A stretch of DNA of 53,699 nt, taken from the NCBI GenBank assembly GCA_016930085.1, contig JAFGHO010000050.1, forward strand, positions 1-53,699, read 5' to 3'. The notes under the pieces were generated by a model that had not been told where the DNA came from, ran no database searches, and saw only the letters and a program-made list of their open reading frames with translations. The number at the start of each line of letters is the position of its first letter. Position 1 is the stretch's first letter. Source of the stretch: Spirochaetales bacterium. GTDB taxonomy: Bacteria; Spirochaetota; Spirochaetia; SZUA-6; JAFGRV01. This document shows, piece by piece, positions 25,194 to 33,688 of this stretch. The position numbers and the translations under genes are program-made.

Positions 25194-25445
25194 ATGGCAC
25201 ATAAAAAGGGCGGTGGAAGTTCAAAAAACGGGAGAGATTCGCAGTCCCAGCGACTCGGGATTAAGCGTTACAGCGGAGAAGCCGTCAGGGCGGGAACGAT
25301 TATCGTTCGCCAGCGCGGTACGAAGTTTCACCCGGGCGACAATGTCGGCAAAGGTAAGGACGATACCCTTTTTGCCCTGAAAGACGGCACTGTTGTCTTT
25401 AAAATGAGAAAAAACAGAAAGCTTATCGAAATACAGCCATCCTGA
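25194..25445 (+). CDS. rpmA: 50S ribosomal protein L27
   Basis: An 83-residue ribosomal protein whose N-terminus reaches the peptidyl transferase centre. It begins [20 protein letters not shown], the mature form, and continues [20 protein letters not shown]. An in-frame TAA lies five codons upstream of the ATG, so a cleavable extension is excluded. GGAGG precedes the start. Confidence 0.97.
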   Translation: MAHKKGGGSSKNGRDSQSQRLGIKRYSGEAVRAGTIIVRQRGTKFHPGDNVGKGKDDTLFALKDGTVVFKMRKNRKLIEIQPS

Positions 25446-25460
25446 CAAGGTCATTGCAGC

Positions 25461-26471
25461 GTGAGTACATTTGTCGATGAAACAGTCATTGATGTGTATT
25501 CTGGTGGGGGCGGAAGAGGGGCTGTTTCATTCAGACGGGAGAAATATGTCCCTAAAGGAGGACCGGACGGCGGAGACGGAGGGAAGGGCGGGGATGTTGT
25601 CTTTATTGTCAGAAACAATCTGAAAACACTCGTTCACCTCAAACAGAAAAAGGTTTTCAAGGCAAAGAACGGGGAATCCGGGAAAGGGCAACGAAAACAC
25701 GGGAAAAACGGGGATGATGTGACGATTGCCGTGGCACCAGGCACCCTGGTCAGGGATTTTTACACGGGCGAATTATACAGGGATTTCACCGATGCGGAAG
25801 AGCGGTGGCTTTTCCTTGAAGGGGGAAGGGGCGGCAGGGGGAACTGGCATTTCAGGAGTTCGACCAGACAGACTCCACGATTCGCACAGCCGGGTGAACC
25901 TGCGAAACACAGAAAACTCATTATCGAACTCAACCTTATCGCCGATGTCGGGCTTGTGGGGCTTCCGAATGCCGGAAAATCCACGCTGCTTTCAGCACTC
26001 ACCAATGCCAGGCCCGAAATCGCCTCCTATCCCTTTACGACAAAAATACCGAACCTCGGCGTCCTGAACGTTTTCGGGAGGGAGATCGTCATCGCCGATA
26101 TACCGGGAATCATCAAGGGGGCTTCGACAGGAGCCGGATTGGGAATCAGGTTTCTCAAACATATATCCCGGACGTTTCTCATCATGCTGCTGGTCGATTT
26201 GAGTGATGACAATTATATGGCCGCAGTCGATATTCTCAGGGGCGAGCTCGAGCAATTTGCCGGCGACCGGCTTCTTTCAAAAAGCAGAATGATCGTGGGG
26301 ACGAAATGTGATATTGAGGGCACGGACGACCGTCTTTCGGAACTGAAATCCGCGTTTCCCGGTATGTGCGTTACCGGTATTTCCGCCGTGACGGGTATGG
26401 GCCTCGATACGTTAAAGAAGGACATGCTTCGTTGTTGCCATGACGATGAAACCGATACGGCCGGTCGATAG
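25461..26471 (+). CDS. obg: GTPase Obg/CgtA
   Basis: A ribosome-assembly GTPase of 336 residues. The N-terminal Gly-rich Obg fold (SGGGGRGAVSFRREKYVPKG) is followed by the G domain with GLPNAGKST (G1), FTT (G2), DIPG (G3), GTKCD (G4) and SAVTG (G5). It lacks the extra C-terminal OCT domain of Firmicutes Obg, so this is the short form. GTG start, 15 bases after rpmA. Confidence 0.96.
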   Translation: MSTFVDETVIDVYSGGGGRGAVSFRREKYVPKGGPDGGDGGKGGDVVFIVRNNLKTLVHLKQKKVFKAKNGESGKGQRKHGKNGDDVTIAVAPGTLVRDFYTGELYRDFTDAEERWLFLEGGRGGRGNWHFRSSTRQTPRFAQPGEPAKHRKLIIELNLIADVGLVGLPNAGKSTLLSALTNARPEIASYPFTTKIPNLGVLNVFGREIVIADIPGIIKGASTGAGLGIRFLKHISRTFLIMLLVDLSDDNYMAAVDILRGELEQFAGDRLLSKSRMIVGTKCDIEGTDDRLSELKSAFPGMCVTGISAVTGMGLDTLKKDMLRCCHDDETDTAGR

Positions 26472-26529
26472 ACATAAACCGGACGATCCCCGATCGAGGT
26501 AACGGCTCGACGGGCGGCTTTTGTCGTGG

Positions 26530-26558
26530 TTGCCGAACTCCCGCCTTGATAGTATAGT
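26530..26558 (+). promoter_or_regulatory. Promoter of yqeK
   Basis: TTGCCG (26530-26535), 17-base spacer, TATAGT (26553-26558). The ATG lies 15 bases beyond the -10, so the leader would be about 8 bases and lacks a ribosome site. Confidence 0.6.
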
Positions 26559-26573
26559 AGTTATTGAAGCGGT

Positions 26574-27167
26574 ATGGATAAGGAGAAAAACAGCCGTTAC
26601 TACAACATGATTTGCGATTACATTCTCCGTCATCTTTCCGAGAAGCGACGTCTGCATTGCACGGAAACAGGACGACTTGCGCACTCCCTGGCCCTGCGGT
26701 ACGGCGCATCGGGGGCAAAGGCCCTTCTCGCCGGAACGGCCCATGATATGGCTCGCGAGATGCCGGCAGGTGAGATGGTGACGTGTGCACTCCGTGACGG
26801 ATTTCCCTTGCGTAAATGGGAAAAAAAACACCCGGTGCTTGTACACGGGAGGGCGGCCGCGGTAATCCTCCGGGATATGATCGGTATTGATGAAGAGGAT
26901 GTGCTGGATGCGGTCAGGATGCATACCTTCGGCGGTCCCGATATGGGAATTATCGCGAAGGTTGTTTATATCGCCGACTATATGGAACCGACGAGGAATT
27001 TTCTCGCCGACGATTACAGGCAGGCGTTGCTCGAGGAAGATATAACGAGGATCCTTCTTTTTGTCACCGAAGAAAAAATCCGGCACGTGAAAAAAAAGGG
27101 AAGAAAGGTGATCGGCATGACAAAACAATTATACAGGAGTCTAAAAGGAGGGAAAGCCAAGGCGTAA
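26574..27167 (+). CDS. yqeK: HD-domain hydrolase YqeK (Ap4A hydrolase type)
   Basis: A 197-residue HD phosphohydrolase. Metal ligands are visible in HCTETGRLAHSLA, GTAHDMARE (HD) and HPVLVHGRA. The YqeK signature AVRMHTFGGPDMG and VVYIADYMEPTRNF is present. Characterised YqeK proteins split diadenosine tetraphosphate symmetrically. It usually sits next to nadD in an obg-nadD-yqeK order; nadD is absent here. The stop overlaps the start of the lytR-like gene by one base (TAATG). Confidence 0.93.
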   Translation: MDKEKNSRYYNMICDYILRHLSEKRRLHCTETGRLAHSLALRYGASGAKALLAGTAHDMAREMPAGEMVTCALRDGFPLRKWEKKHPVLVHGRAAAVILRDMIGIDEEDVLDAVRMHTFGGPDMGIIAKVVYIADYMEPTRNFLADDYRQALLEEDITRILLFVTEEKIRHVKKKGRKVIGMTKQLYRSLKGGKAKA

Positions 27168-28351
27168 TGAGAAAAAAAAGGCTTGATAAAAGCGTTCTAT
27201 TGCTTGCTCTTATCGTCGGTCTGATCGGTATTATGGCGGTCATGGGGTATTTATATCTCAGACCCGATGTGATGACGGTAACGATGAAAAAAGGCCAGCC
27301 GGTAAAAATACTTTTCGTTTTTTCGGAAAACGGCGAACTGCGTTTTATGGAGTTGTTTCTCTATCATCCCGTCCAGAAAAAAGGGGGCCTTTTTCATATA
27401 CCGGAGAATCTCGGGACAAAAATCGATCAACTCGACCGTGTCGATGAAATCAGTGTTCTGTATAAACCGGGAAAACTATCGGAATTGAAGAAGAAAGTGG
27501 AGCAGATCGTGGAAAGCGATATACCTTTTTATATTGACATGAGGATCGGCAATATTTCCCGCCTCGTGGATCTGCTTGAGGGGATCGAATTATATATTTC
27601 CAATCCCGTCGATACGGAATATAACGGGAAACGGATTCTCCTTCCTTCGGGCATCGTGCTGCTTGACGGGGAGAAAGTAGAAGATTATATCGGTTATGAG
27701 GAACCGAATGAAGAGGAACGGGACAAAGTATGGAGAAAGCAGAAGTTTCTCCAGGCCCTGCTTAAACGGATCGGGGAGCCTTCGGTATTGGCTTTTATGG
27801 AAAACGACGACGCGTTCAACCGCTTTTATGAGGAACTCGAAACGAACATTTCACGCCGTGATCTCCGTTCGTTTATCCGGGAAATGGCGGAGTTCGATCC
27901 GGAACATATCTATCCCGCCCGTGTCGAAGGGAAATTATACCTGGTCGAAGAGAAGGAGATTCTTTTCCCCCATTTAAAAGGTGAATATCTGAAATTGAAT
28001 GTCAAACAGCTTCTCGATACCATCTCCAGTAACGAAATTTTCGACGACGAGCAACTGACAGTGACGCTCGAAATACTCAATGGAACGGATGTCAACGGAC
28101 TCGCGAGCCGCACCGCACATCTGTATCAGAATTACGGATATGAGGTGGTTTCCGTCGGTAATGCAGACCATGACAATTATTCGGCGACCATCGTGCTTGA
28201 TCGCAAAGGCAGGTTTGATGTCGCGGAAAAAGTGGCCCAAATCATCAAATGCGAACGGGTACGCACCGAAATATCGAATACGGAACTGGAAAGTACCGAT
28301 GTGACGATAATTCTTGGAAAGGATTTCGATGGAACCAACTGTAAAAGATAA
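27167..28351 (+). CDS. LytR-CpsA-Psr family protein with LytR_C domain
   Basis: A membrane-anchored envelope protein of 394 residues. There is one N-terminal transmembrane helix (LLLALIVGLIGIMAVMGYLY), then an LCP-like catalytic region (about 40-250: IDMRIGNISRLVDLLEGIEL, LLDGEKVEDYIGYEE). A C-terminal LytR_C domain (about 300-390) contains LEILNGTDVNGLASRTA and VSVGNADHDNY. LCP enzymes attach glycopolymers to the cell wall. The typical Arg/Asp phosphate-binding residues are not all obvious, so activity is uncertain. Coupled to yqeK and overlapping rsfS. Confidence 0.85.
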   Translation: MRKKRLDKSVLLLALIVGLIGIMAVMGYLYLRPDVMTVTMKKGQPVKILFVFSENGELRFMELFLYHPVQKKGGLFHIPENLGTKIDQLDRVDEISVLYKPGKLSELKKKVEQIVESDIPFYIDMRIGNISRLVDLLEGIELYISNPVDTEYNGKRILLPSGIVLLDGEKVEDYIGYEEPNEEERDKVWRKQKFLQALLKRIGEPSVLAFMENDDAFNRFYEELETNISRRDLRSFIREMAEFDPEHIYPARVEGKLYLVEEKEILFPHLKGEYLKLNVKQLLDTISSNEIFDDEQLTVTLEILNGTDVNGLASRTAHLYQNYGYEVVSVGNADHDNYSATIVLDRKGRFDVAEKVAQIIKCERVRTEISNTELESTDVTIILGKDFDGTNCKR

Positions 28352-28697
28352 CACGCTTGTCCTCGATATTGGAAATCTCATCGATGAACATAAAGGAAAA
28401 GAGACAATCGTCCTTTATGTCGGAGATATGTGTTCATGGACGGATTATTTCGTTATCACGACGGTCAGAAGCGACGCACATTTGAAGGGACTTCTCCGCT
28501 CCCTTTCCGAATATTTCGATGCGAATAATATAGTTCCGATTAACGCGAGGAAAAATATCAATGAAAAAGGGTGGGTATTAATAGATTGCGGTAATTTTGT
28601 TATACACCTCATGGAATCCGAACAGAGAGAATTTTATGAACTTGAGCGACTCTGGTTTAAGGGTGAAGTAATATTTCATTCATCCAGGTCGTCATAA
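28329..28697 (+). CDS. rsfS: Ribosomal silencing factor RsfS
   Basis: Binds L14 on the large subunit and blocks subunit joining when nutrients are short. The protein has 122 residues with the diagnostic DYFVITTVRSDAHLKGL, KGWVLIDCGNFVIHLM and REFYELERLW. ATG 28329, with GGAAAGGA upstream, lies inside the end of the lytR-like gene (23-bp overlap). Its 3' end overlaps the end of the converging acidic-protein gene by 22 bp. Confidence 0.95.
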   Translation: MEPTVKDNTLVLDIGNLIDEHKGKETIVLYVGDMCSWTDYFVITTVRSDAHLKGLLRSLSEYFDANNIVPINARKNINEKGWVLIDCGNFVIHLMESEQREFYELERLWFKGEVIFHSSRSS

Positions 28698-29119
28698 TCG
28701 ATATCGTCGTCTATACCGTATTCATCATCGTCGTCGAGATACTCATCTGAATCGTAATCGTCGTCTTCTTCATCATCATCATCATCTTCTTCTTCATCTT
28801 CGTCATAATCGTCTTCTTCATCTTCGTCGAAATCTTCTTCGAAATCGTCATCGAAATCTTCCTCTTCTTCTTCCTCTTCCTCTTCCTCTTCTTCTTCATC
28901 GTCTTCTTCGATATCGCCCTCCAATTCATCATCGTCGATATCGTCATCGTAATCCTCGTCAAAATCATCCTCATAATCATCGAAATCGTCATCTTCGTAA
29001 TCGTCATCGACATCATCGTCCTCATAGTCGTCATAGTCATCATCGCTACCCATGATCATGAGTTGATCCGGTTCTTCATTCGCCTGATTTTTTACATCTT
29101 GTGATTTTAACGTATTCAT
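28676..29119 (-). CDS. Extremely acidic Asp/Glu-rich protein, 147 aa
   Basis: After an ordinary N-terminus of about 24 residues (MNTLKSQDVKNQANEEPDQL, then MIMG), almost every residue is Asp or Glu, broken every three to five positions by Tyr, Phe, Val, Ile or Leu. A run of 13 Glu occurs near the middle. No Lys or Arg occurs after residue 11. AAAGGGGG before the ATG supports translation. It is not a match to any domain I know. Acidic tails of this kind occur on the RNA polymerase delta subunit and on nucleic-acid mimics or histone-like chaperones; here the tail is nearly the whole protein. The coding strand is rich in GAT/GAA/GAC repeats, so expansion by slippage is likely. It converges on rsfS. 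Confidence 0.68.
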   Translation of the reverse strand: MNTLKSQDVKNQANEEPDQLMIMGSDDDYDDYEDDDVDDDYEDDDFDDYEDDFDEDYDDDIDDDELEGDIEEDDEEEEEEEEEEEEEDFDDDFEEDFDEDEEDDYDEDEEEDDDDDEEDDDYDSDEYLDDDDEYGIDDDIDYDDLDE

Positions 29120-29502
29120 TGAAAACCCCCTTTCAATAATTATAGTATGAACACTCTATGCATTTCCGTGAAAATGTCAACTACGTTGTCAAAGAAAATA
29201 TGAAGAATTTATGCTTCACCCGTTCACACTCCATATTCATTCACGGAAATTCACTCGTTTCCACATGAGAATATATGTAAAATATAGTGTGTTCGTCAAA
29301 TTAATATTTATCAAACGGATATAATTTATCAAGGGGAAAGGTGAAAAAATATTGAAAAAAACAAGATCTGATACATGAAAACATGACGATTTTCTCGAAA
29401 AACCGTGAAATACGGTGAAAATGTCATTTTCCCTGAAAACTGTTTTTAAAATGAAAAGAAAAAACCATTTACAGAGGAGTGCAACTTTCTTATTATAATG
29501 GT
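29120..29502. other. AT-rich intergenic region
   Basis: About 380 bases with no convincing gene. It must carry the promoters of the acidic-protein gene (leftward) and nadC (rightward). Variants of CCGTGAAAATGTCA recur at about 29166, 29400 and 29415, and ACGGAAATTCAC/CATTTCCGTGAAA form loose inverted copies. A TATAAT at 29320-29325 has no good -35. A GTTTCCACA resembles a DnaA box at 7 of 9 positions, but only one was seen. Confidence 0.6.
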
Positions 29503-30366
29503 ATGGATATACGGGAATTCGATCGGATTATCGATTATGCGTGTGAAGAAGATTTCGGCAATGAAGGGGACATCACTTCGGATGCGATTTTTTCGGACGA
29601 GGTCGCCCGCGCGGTCCTCATTTCCAAGGATCATGGCGTGCTTGCCGGTTCATTTTTATTCGCCGGGGTTTTCGGAAGGATAGAACCGGCAATACGGGTC
29701 GAGTTTTTTCGTTCCGACGGCGATAGCCTTGCTCCCATGGAACGAGTCGCGGTCGTCGAAGGTCCGGTCGGCCGGATTCTTCAGGGAGAACGGATAGCTC
29801 TCAATTTTTTGTCGTTCCTTTCGGGAATCGCATCCGTGACCAGAAGGTGTGTTGAGGCGGTGGGTTCCGGAAAGACCCTTATCCTCGATACAAGAAAAAC
29901 GATTCCCGGCTTCAGGAAGCTTTCAAAATACGCGGTGCGTATGGGAGGGGGGAAGAATCACCGGATGGGCCTTTATGATATGATTCTGATCAAGGATAAC
30001 CACATCGATGCTTCCGGCGGTATCACCGAAGCCGTTGCAAAGGTTAAAAAGGCGTGGGGGAGCAGGTTTACCATCGAGGTGGAGTGCCGTTCGCTCGAAG
30101 ACGTGAAAGAGGCGCTTCGGTGCGGTGTCGACATAATTCTGCTCGATAATATGGATTCAACGACAATCGGGAAGGCGGTCGAGCTGTGCTGCGGGAAGGT
30201 GAAGTGTGAAGCATCGGGCAATATGAATGAGGAGAGGATCAGGGAGGTCAGCGGGATGGGCGTCGACTATATCTCCGTCGGAATGATTACAAAATCGGTA
30301 TGCGCCTTTGATTTTTCTCTTGACATCATGATTCGGGATGCAAAGAAGAACGGTTCGGGGAAATAA
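29503..30366 (+). CDS. nadC: Nicotinate-nucleotide pyrophosphorylase (quinolinate phosphoribosyltransferase)
   Basis: Converts quinolinate and PRPP to nicotinate mononucleotide in de novo NAD synthesis. About 287 residues, the normal length. Visible motifs are EEDFGNEGDITSDA, LNFLSFLSGIAS, DTRKTIPGFRKLSKYAV (Arg and Lys active-site residues), GGGKNHRMGLYDMILIKDNH, EVECRSL and LLDNM. The start is uncertain: ATG 29503 fits the family N-terminus, while a GTG at 29479 overlaps a GAGGAG element. It is 38 bases upstream of nadB. Confidence 0.95.
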   Translation: MDIREFDRIIDYACEEDFGNEGDITSDAIFSDEVARAVLISKDHGVLAGSFLFAGVFGRIEPAIRVEFFRSDGDSLAPMERVAVVEGPVGRILQGERIALNFLSFLSGIASVTRRCVEAVGSGKTLILDTRKTIPGFRKLSKYAVRMGGGKNHRMGLYDMILIKDNHIDASGGITEAVAKVKKAWGSRFTIEVECRSLEDVKEALRCGVDIILLDNMDSTTIGKAVELCCGKVKCEASGNMNEERIREVSGMGVDYISVGMITKSVCAFDFSLDIMIRDAKKNGSGK

Positions 30367-30404
30367 GGGTGCTTGTATAGCCTTCATATACGGAAAGGAG
30401 AACA

Positions 30405-31976
30405 ATGGGGAACTCGCATGAGTTTGATCTGATCGTTATCGGGTGCGGTATTTCCGGACTCATTGCCGCAATTACCGCCGCCGAACAAGGTTGCCGTGTC
30501 GGACTGATTTCAAAAGAATCGTCGCTTTTTGAATGTAATACCTTCTACGCGCAGGGGGGAATTATCGCGACCTCACCGGATGATTCTTCCCGGCTTCTCG
30601 GTAAGGATATCACCGTCGCGGGCGACAATCTCAACAACCGGGAAGCGGTCTCCCTCCTTGCCGAAAAAGGCCCTCGACTGGTCGAGGAGTTTCTCGTCGA
30701 TAGACTGGGGGTTGATTTTTCACGGGACGATAGCGGGAATATCGACCGGACCATGGAGGCGGCCCATTCGGTGCGGAGGATATTTCATGTGAAAGACACG
30801 ACCGGTGAAAGCATCGAACGGGCGATGCTGGGGGATGCCGTATCCCGCAAAGGGATCACCCCCTTTCCCGCACACACCGTCATCGATCTCATCACCAATA
30901 CGCATAATTCACGCGACACCCAGCAGCGGTACAGATGGACCAGGGTACTCGGCGCATATGTCTACGACGAGCAAGGCGATGCCGTGCATACCTTTCTTTC
31001 GCCCGCGGTGATTCTTGCCACCGGCGGCGTGGGGAATCTCTACCTCCACACTTCCAACCCCCCCGGCGCGACCGGTGACGGGATAGCGATGGCGTCCCGT
31101 ATCGGCGCGGAGATAGTGAACGCGGAGTATGTCCAGTTTCATCCGACTATTCTCTTTCACAGGGATGTAAAACGTTTTCTCATTTCGGAATCGCTGCGGG
31201 GGGAAGGCGCCAGGCTGAAAAACAGGAAAGGGGAGTTTTTTATGGCCAAATATGAGCCGGAGCTGAAAAGTCTCGCGCCCCGTGATGAGGTTTCACGTGC
31301 TATTTTCAGAGAAATGGAACTCGAAGGCTCCGATTATGTCTGGCTTGATACTCAATCGGTAAAAGACATTTCACTCGATAAGCGCTTTCCCGCGATATAT
31401 TCCAGGTGCATGGAGGTGGGGATCGATATCGCGAGGGAATCGATTCCGGTTGTCCCCGCCGCCCATTATTTCTGCGGCGGGATCAAGGTCAATCTGTGGG
31501 GAAAGACGTCGATACCCGGGCTGTACGCGGTCGGGGAAACGGCCTGTACCGGTGTGCATGGCGCCAACCGTCTCGCGTCGGTATCTCTTCTGGAAGGGCT
31601 TTTTTTCGGAAAGCGGGCGGCGGAAGAAATCGTTAAAACAATCAGGGAGATACCCGTTAAACTCAAAAAGAGTATCCCCGACTGGGTTCATCCCAGGCCG
31701 GAGGAAGCATTCGACCCTATTCTCATCAATCAGGACATGCTCAACATCCAGAACACGATGTGGAATTATGCGGGAATTATCAGAAAACAGAAACGGCTCA
31801 ACCGGGCATTGAGTGATCTGGATTATCTTAGTCACAGAATTGAAAAGTTTTACAAACAGGCAAAAATGACGCGGAAAATCATCGAACTGCGCAACAGCGT
31901 TCTCGCTTCGAGAATCATCGTCAGGTCGGCCCTTTCGAATTCTGCCTCCCGCGGCTGCCACTATGTCGAGAAATAA
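30405..31976 (+). CDS. nadB: L-aspartate oxidase
   Basis: A flavoprotein that oxidises L-aspartate to iminoaspartate, the first step of NAD synthesis. 523 residues. The FAD-binding GCGISGLIAAITAAEQG is at the N-terminus. YAQGGI, HSVRRIFHVKDTTG, QFHPT, ESLRGEGARLKN, PAAHYFCGGI and GANRLASVSLLEG are all typical of the family. A GGAAAGGAG site precedes the ATG. Paired with nadC; nadA is not in the window. Confidence 0.96.
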   Translation: MGNSHEFDLIVIGCGISGLIAAITAAEQGCRVGLISKESSLFECNTFYAQGGIIATSPDDSSRLLGKDITVAGDNLNNREAVSLLAEKGPRLVEEFLVDRLGVDFSRDDSGNIDRTMEAAHSVRRIFHVKDTTGESIERAMLGDAVSRKGITPFPAHTVIDLITNTHNSRDTQQRYRWTRVLGAYVYDEQGDAVHTFLSPAVILATGGVGNLYLHTSNPPGATGDGIAMASRIGAEIVNAEYVQFHPTILFHRDVKRFLISESLRGEGARLKNRKGEFFMAKYEPELKSLAPRDEVSRAIFREMELEGSDYVWLDTQSVKDISLDKRFPAIYSRCMEVGIDIARESIPVVPAAHYFCGGIKVNLWGKTSIPGLYAVGETACTGVHGANRLASVSLLEGLFFGKRAAEEIVKTIREIPVKLKKSIPDWVHPRPEEAFDPILINQDMLNIQNTMWNYAGIIRKQKRLNRALSDLDYLSHRIEKFYKQAKMTRKIIELRNSVLASRIIVRSALSNSASRGCHYVEK

Positions 31977-32046
31977 GAGGTATTTGCACTGTGCCCCGTC
32001 TATGATCTTTACGACATGACAGAAAATGAGATCAAACTGGTGGAGG
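31977..32046 (+). pseudogene. C-terminal tail fragment resembling an Eco57I-type DNA methylase
   Basis: Directly after the nadB stop, in the same frame, the translation reads ALCPVYDLYDMTENEIKLVE and ends at a TGA near 32055. This resembles the conserved last residues (LYGLTEEEIKIVE-like) of Eco57I/type IIG adenine methyltransferases. Nothing of the catalytic domain remains, so it would be a deletion remnant. The match is to a short motif, so confidence is limited. Confidence 0.4.
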
Positions 32047-32053
32047 AATATGA

Positions 32054-32246
32054 ATGAAAAAATTTAAGGTACAATGGATTAAAGACACTCATTGAAAATC
32101 TGGGGCTGGTCGAGGCAGAGAGATTTATTGCGCTTATACAGCGTGAGCACTGTGACTACACCAAATGGAGGAAAAAACTCTGGAAAGATACATCCGTAAG
32201 GGATATAAGTAAGGATGCGATGCAATATCGGGAAGAAAATCAATAG
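32054..32246 (+). pseudogene. Frameshifted small protein, about 64 codons
   Basis: GGAGGA is followed by ATG at 32054 and a run of six A. In the start frame the product ends after 13 codons. Dropping one A gives a continuous frame: MKNLRYNGLKTLIENLGLVE, then AERFIALIQREHCDYTKWRK and a C-terminal DISKDAMQYREENQ. This looks like a small helical protein family often seen beside mobile or toxin-type genes (recollection, not verified). Either the gene is dead by one inserted base, or the A-run is a sequencing error or slippage site. Confidence 0.55.
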
Positions 32247-32368
32247 TATCAAATCTTTTATATTGTCGCCCGCTTTCGTATCTCATCCGTCAATTAACTA
32301 TTGAGCGTATATAAAACGATGTAATTTAAAAACGAGTACTTTCCTTTTTTGCCGTTTCTGCCGATACA

Positions 32369-33688
32369 ATGGTAAACCCGTCCGAGAGGGGAACGACAAT
32401 AGTATCGGTGGCCGCCATGATTATAATGAAGAAAATGAAGCGCCGGCTCAAGCTCTTCATGAAAAAAAAACTCAAATTTATAGCCGGGACCATGCCGCAG
32501 AAGGTCGCGGAGGGGTTCCGTACGATTTTCAATACACCATTCCGATATGCCCTCGTGCTTTGTTCTTTCGCCGTTTTTATTCTTGTTGTTTTCGATGTGC
32601 GTTATTTTTGGGATAGCCGGGGAATTGACTGGATTCGGGTGATAGCGGGGGCCCACGGGGTTTTTTTTGATGTTCTTGTTTTTGCTCTTGTCGTGCTCGC
32701 GATCGATCTTCTTCGCGAACGGCGCAAGAAAATATACAATTGTCGTGAATTGCTCAAGGATTTTTGTTTTTGGGACGACAGGGAGGGGATCTTGCGGAAA
32801 TCCGGAATTATAAGGCAGTTGAGCGACCTCGGTGCGGGGGTGCCGGCCATCAGGGGGTTGAACCTCCATGGCGCCGATCTGCGGAATCTGAAACTCAATA
32901 AATCCCGCTTTATCGGTTGTGATCTTTCGGGCGCGGATTTGAGTAATACAGAGTTGAATCATTCGAGATTCATCGTCGTTTTCGAGAATAATCAAGACAG
33001 AGACTCCGATTATTCATCGATCCGGTTCGATGGGGCAATCCTCGCAAGAACTTCTTTCTGTGACGCCCGGCTGGACAATATCGATTTTTCCTCGCTTGAC
33101 ATGAGGAGGATAAGGTTTTCCAGATCACATTTAAAGGATGCGGTGTTCATGGGAGCGTGTCTTCACTTTGCCGATTTTTGTGATTGCGATCTGCAGGGCG
33201 CGCTGTTTCTTCATGCCGATCTCTACAGGGCGCGATTCAAACGGGCCAATCTTTGCGGCGCACAATTGAGCAAGGGTAAACAGGAATCGTGGGAAAACGG
33301 ATTTTGCGCGCGTTGTCCACATGCCAATTTCGAACGCGCGGTGTTGAATAATGCCGGTCTTGCCTGGGTCGACTTGTCATACGCGAATATGGCTCACGCT
33401 CATTTTGTCAGGGCGAGGATGGATCATTGTAATCTCAGCCGGGCGAGGCTTGATGGTTCGATTTTTGTCGATGCGGATTTGCGTTCGGCTGACTTTTTTC
33501 TCGCCACGCTGGACGATGCCGATCTATCCCGTGCGAACCTCAAAGGGGCGCGACACCTCACCGTCGATCAACTCAAACACGTAAAGACCCTTTATCAGGC
33601 GTCGCTCGATGACGAACTTGTCCGGGAGATCACTGCAAGTAACCTGGGCCGTCTGCTCACCTATCCCGATAACAATACCCGCAGATGA
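32369..33688 (+). CDS. Membrane-anchored pentapeptide-repeat protein
   Basis: A protein of up to 439 residues with two transmembrane helices near the N-terminus (LVLCSFAVFILVVF and FFDVLVFALVVLAIDLL). A cytosolic right-handed quadrilateral helix follows, made of about 40 pentapeptide units of the A(D/N)LxX type (GADLRNLKLNKSRFIGCDLS, ANLCGAQLS, ADLRSADF, ANLKGA). A Cys pair, CARC, interrupts the repeats near residue 313. Pentapeptide helices can mimic DNA or act as scaffolds. The start is uncertain: internal ATGs at 32417 and 32426 are possible and none has a good ribosome site. Its stop overlaps the ispE start (ATGA). Confidence 0.85.
   Translation: MVNPSERGTTIVSVAAMIIMKKMKRRLKLFMKKKLKFIAGTMPQKVAEGFRTIFNTPFRYALVLCSFAVFILVVFDVRYFWDSRGIDWIRVIAGAHGVFFDVLVFALVVLAIDLLRERRKKIYNCRELLKDFCFWDDREGILRKSGIIRQLSDLGAGVPAIRGLNLHGADLRNLKLNKSRFIGCDLSGADLSNTELNHSRFIVVFENNQDRDSDYSSIRFDGAILARTSFCDARLDNIDFSSLDMRRIRFSRSHLKDAVFMGACLHFADFCDCDLQGALFLHADLYRARFKRANLCGAQLSKGKQESWENGFCARCPHANFERAVLNNAGLAWVDLSYANMAHAHFVRARMDHCNLSRARLDGSIFVDADLRSADFFLATLDDADLSRANLKGARHLTVDQLKHVKTLYQASLDDELVREITASNLGRLLTYPDNNTRR

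Noticed and set aside
28740-28960. Tandem-repeat or CRISPR-like array of TCATCATC/TCTTCTTC units
   Set aside because: The units have no spacers and follow the codon pattern of a translated Asp/Glu-rich gene with a ribosome site.
29254-29265. DnaA-box-like GTTTCCACA in an AT-rich intergenic region, possible origin
   Set aside because: Only one site at 7 of 9 matches, and no dnaA, dnaN or gyr genes nearby.
29494-29499. TATAAT just before nadC as another leaderless promoter
   Set aside because: The predicted transcription start would fall inside the gene and there is no -35.
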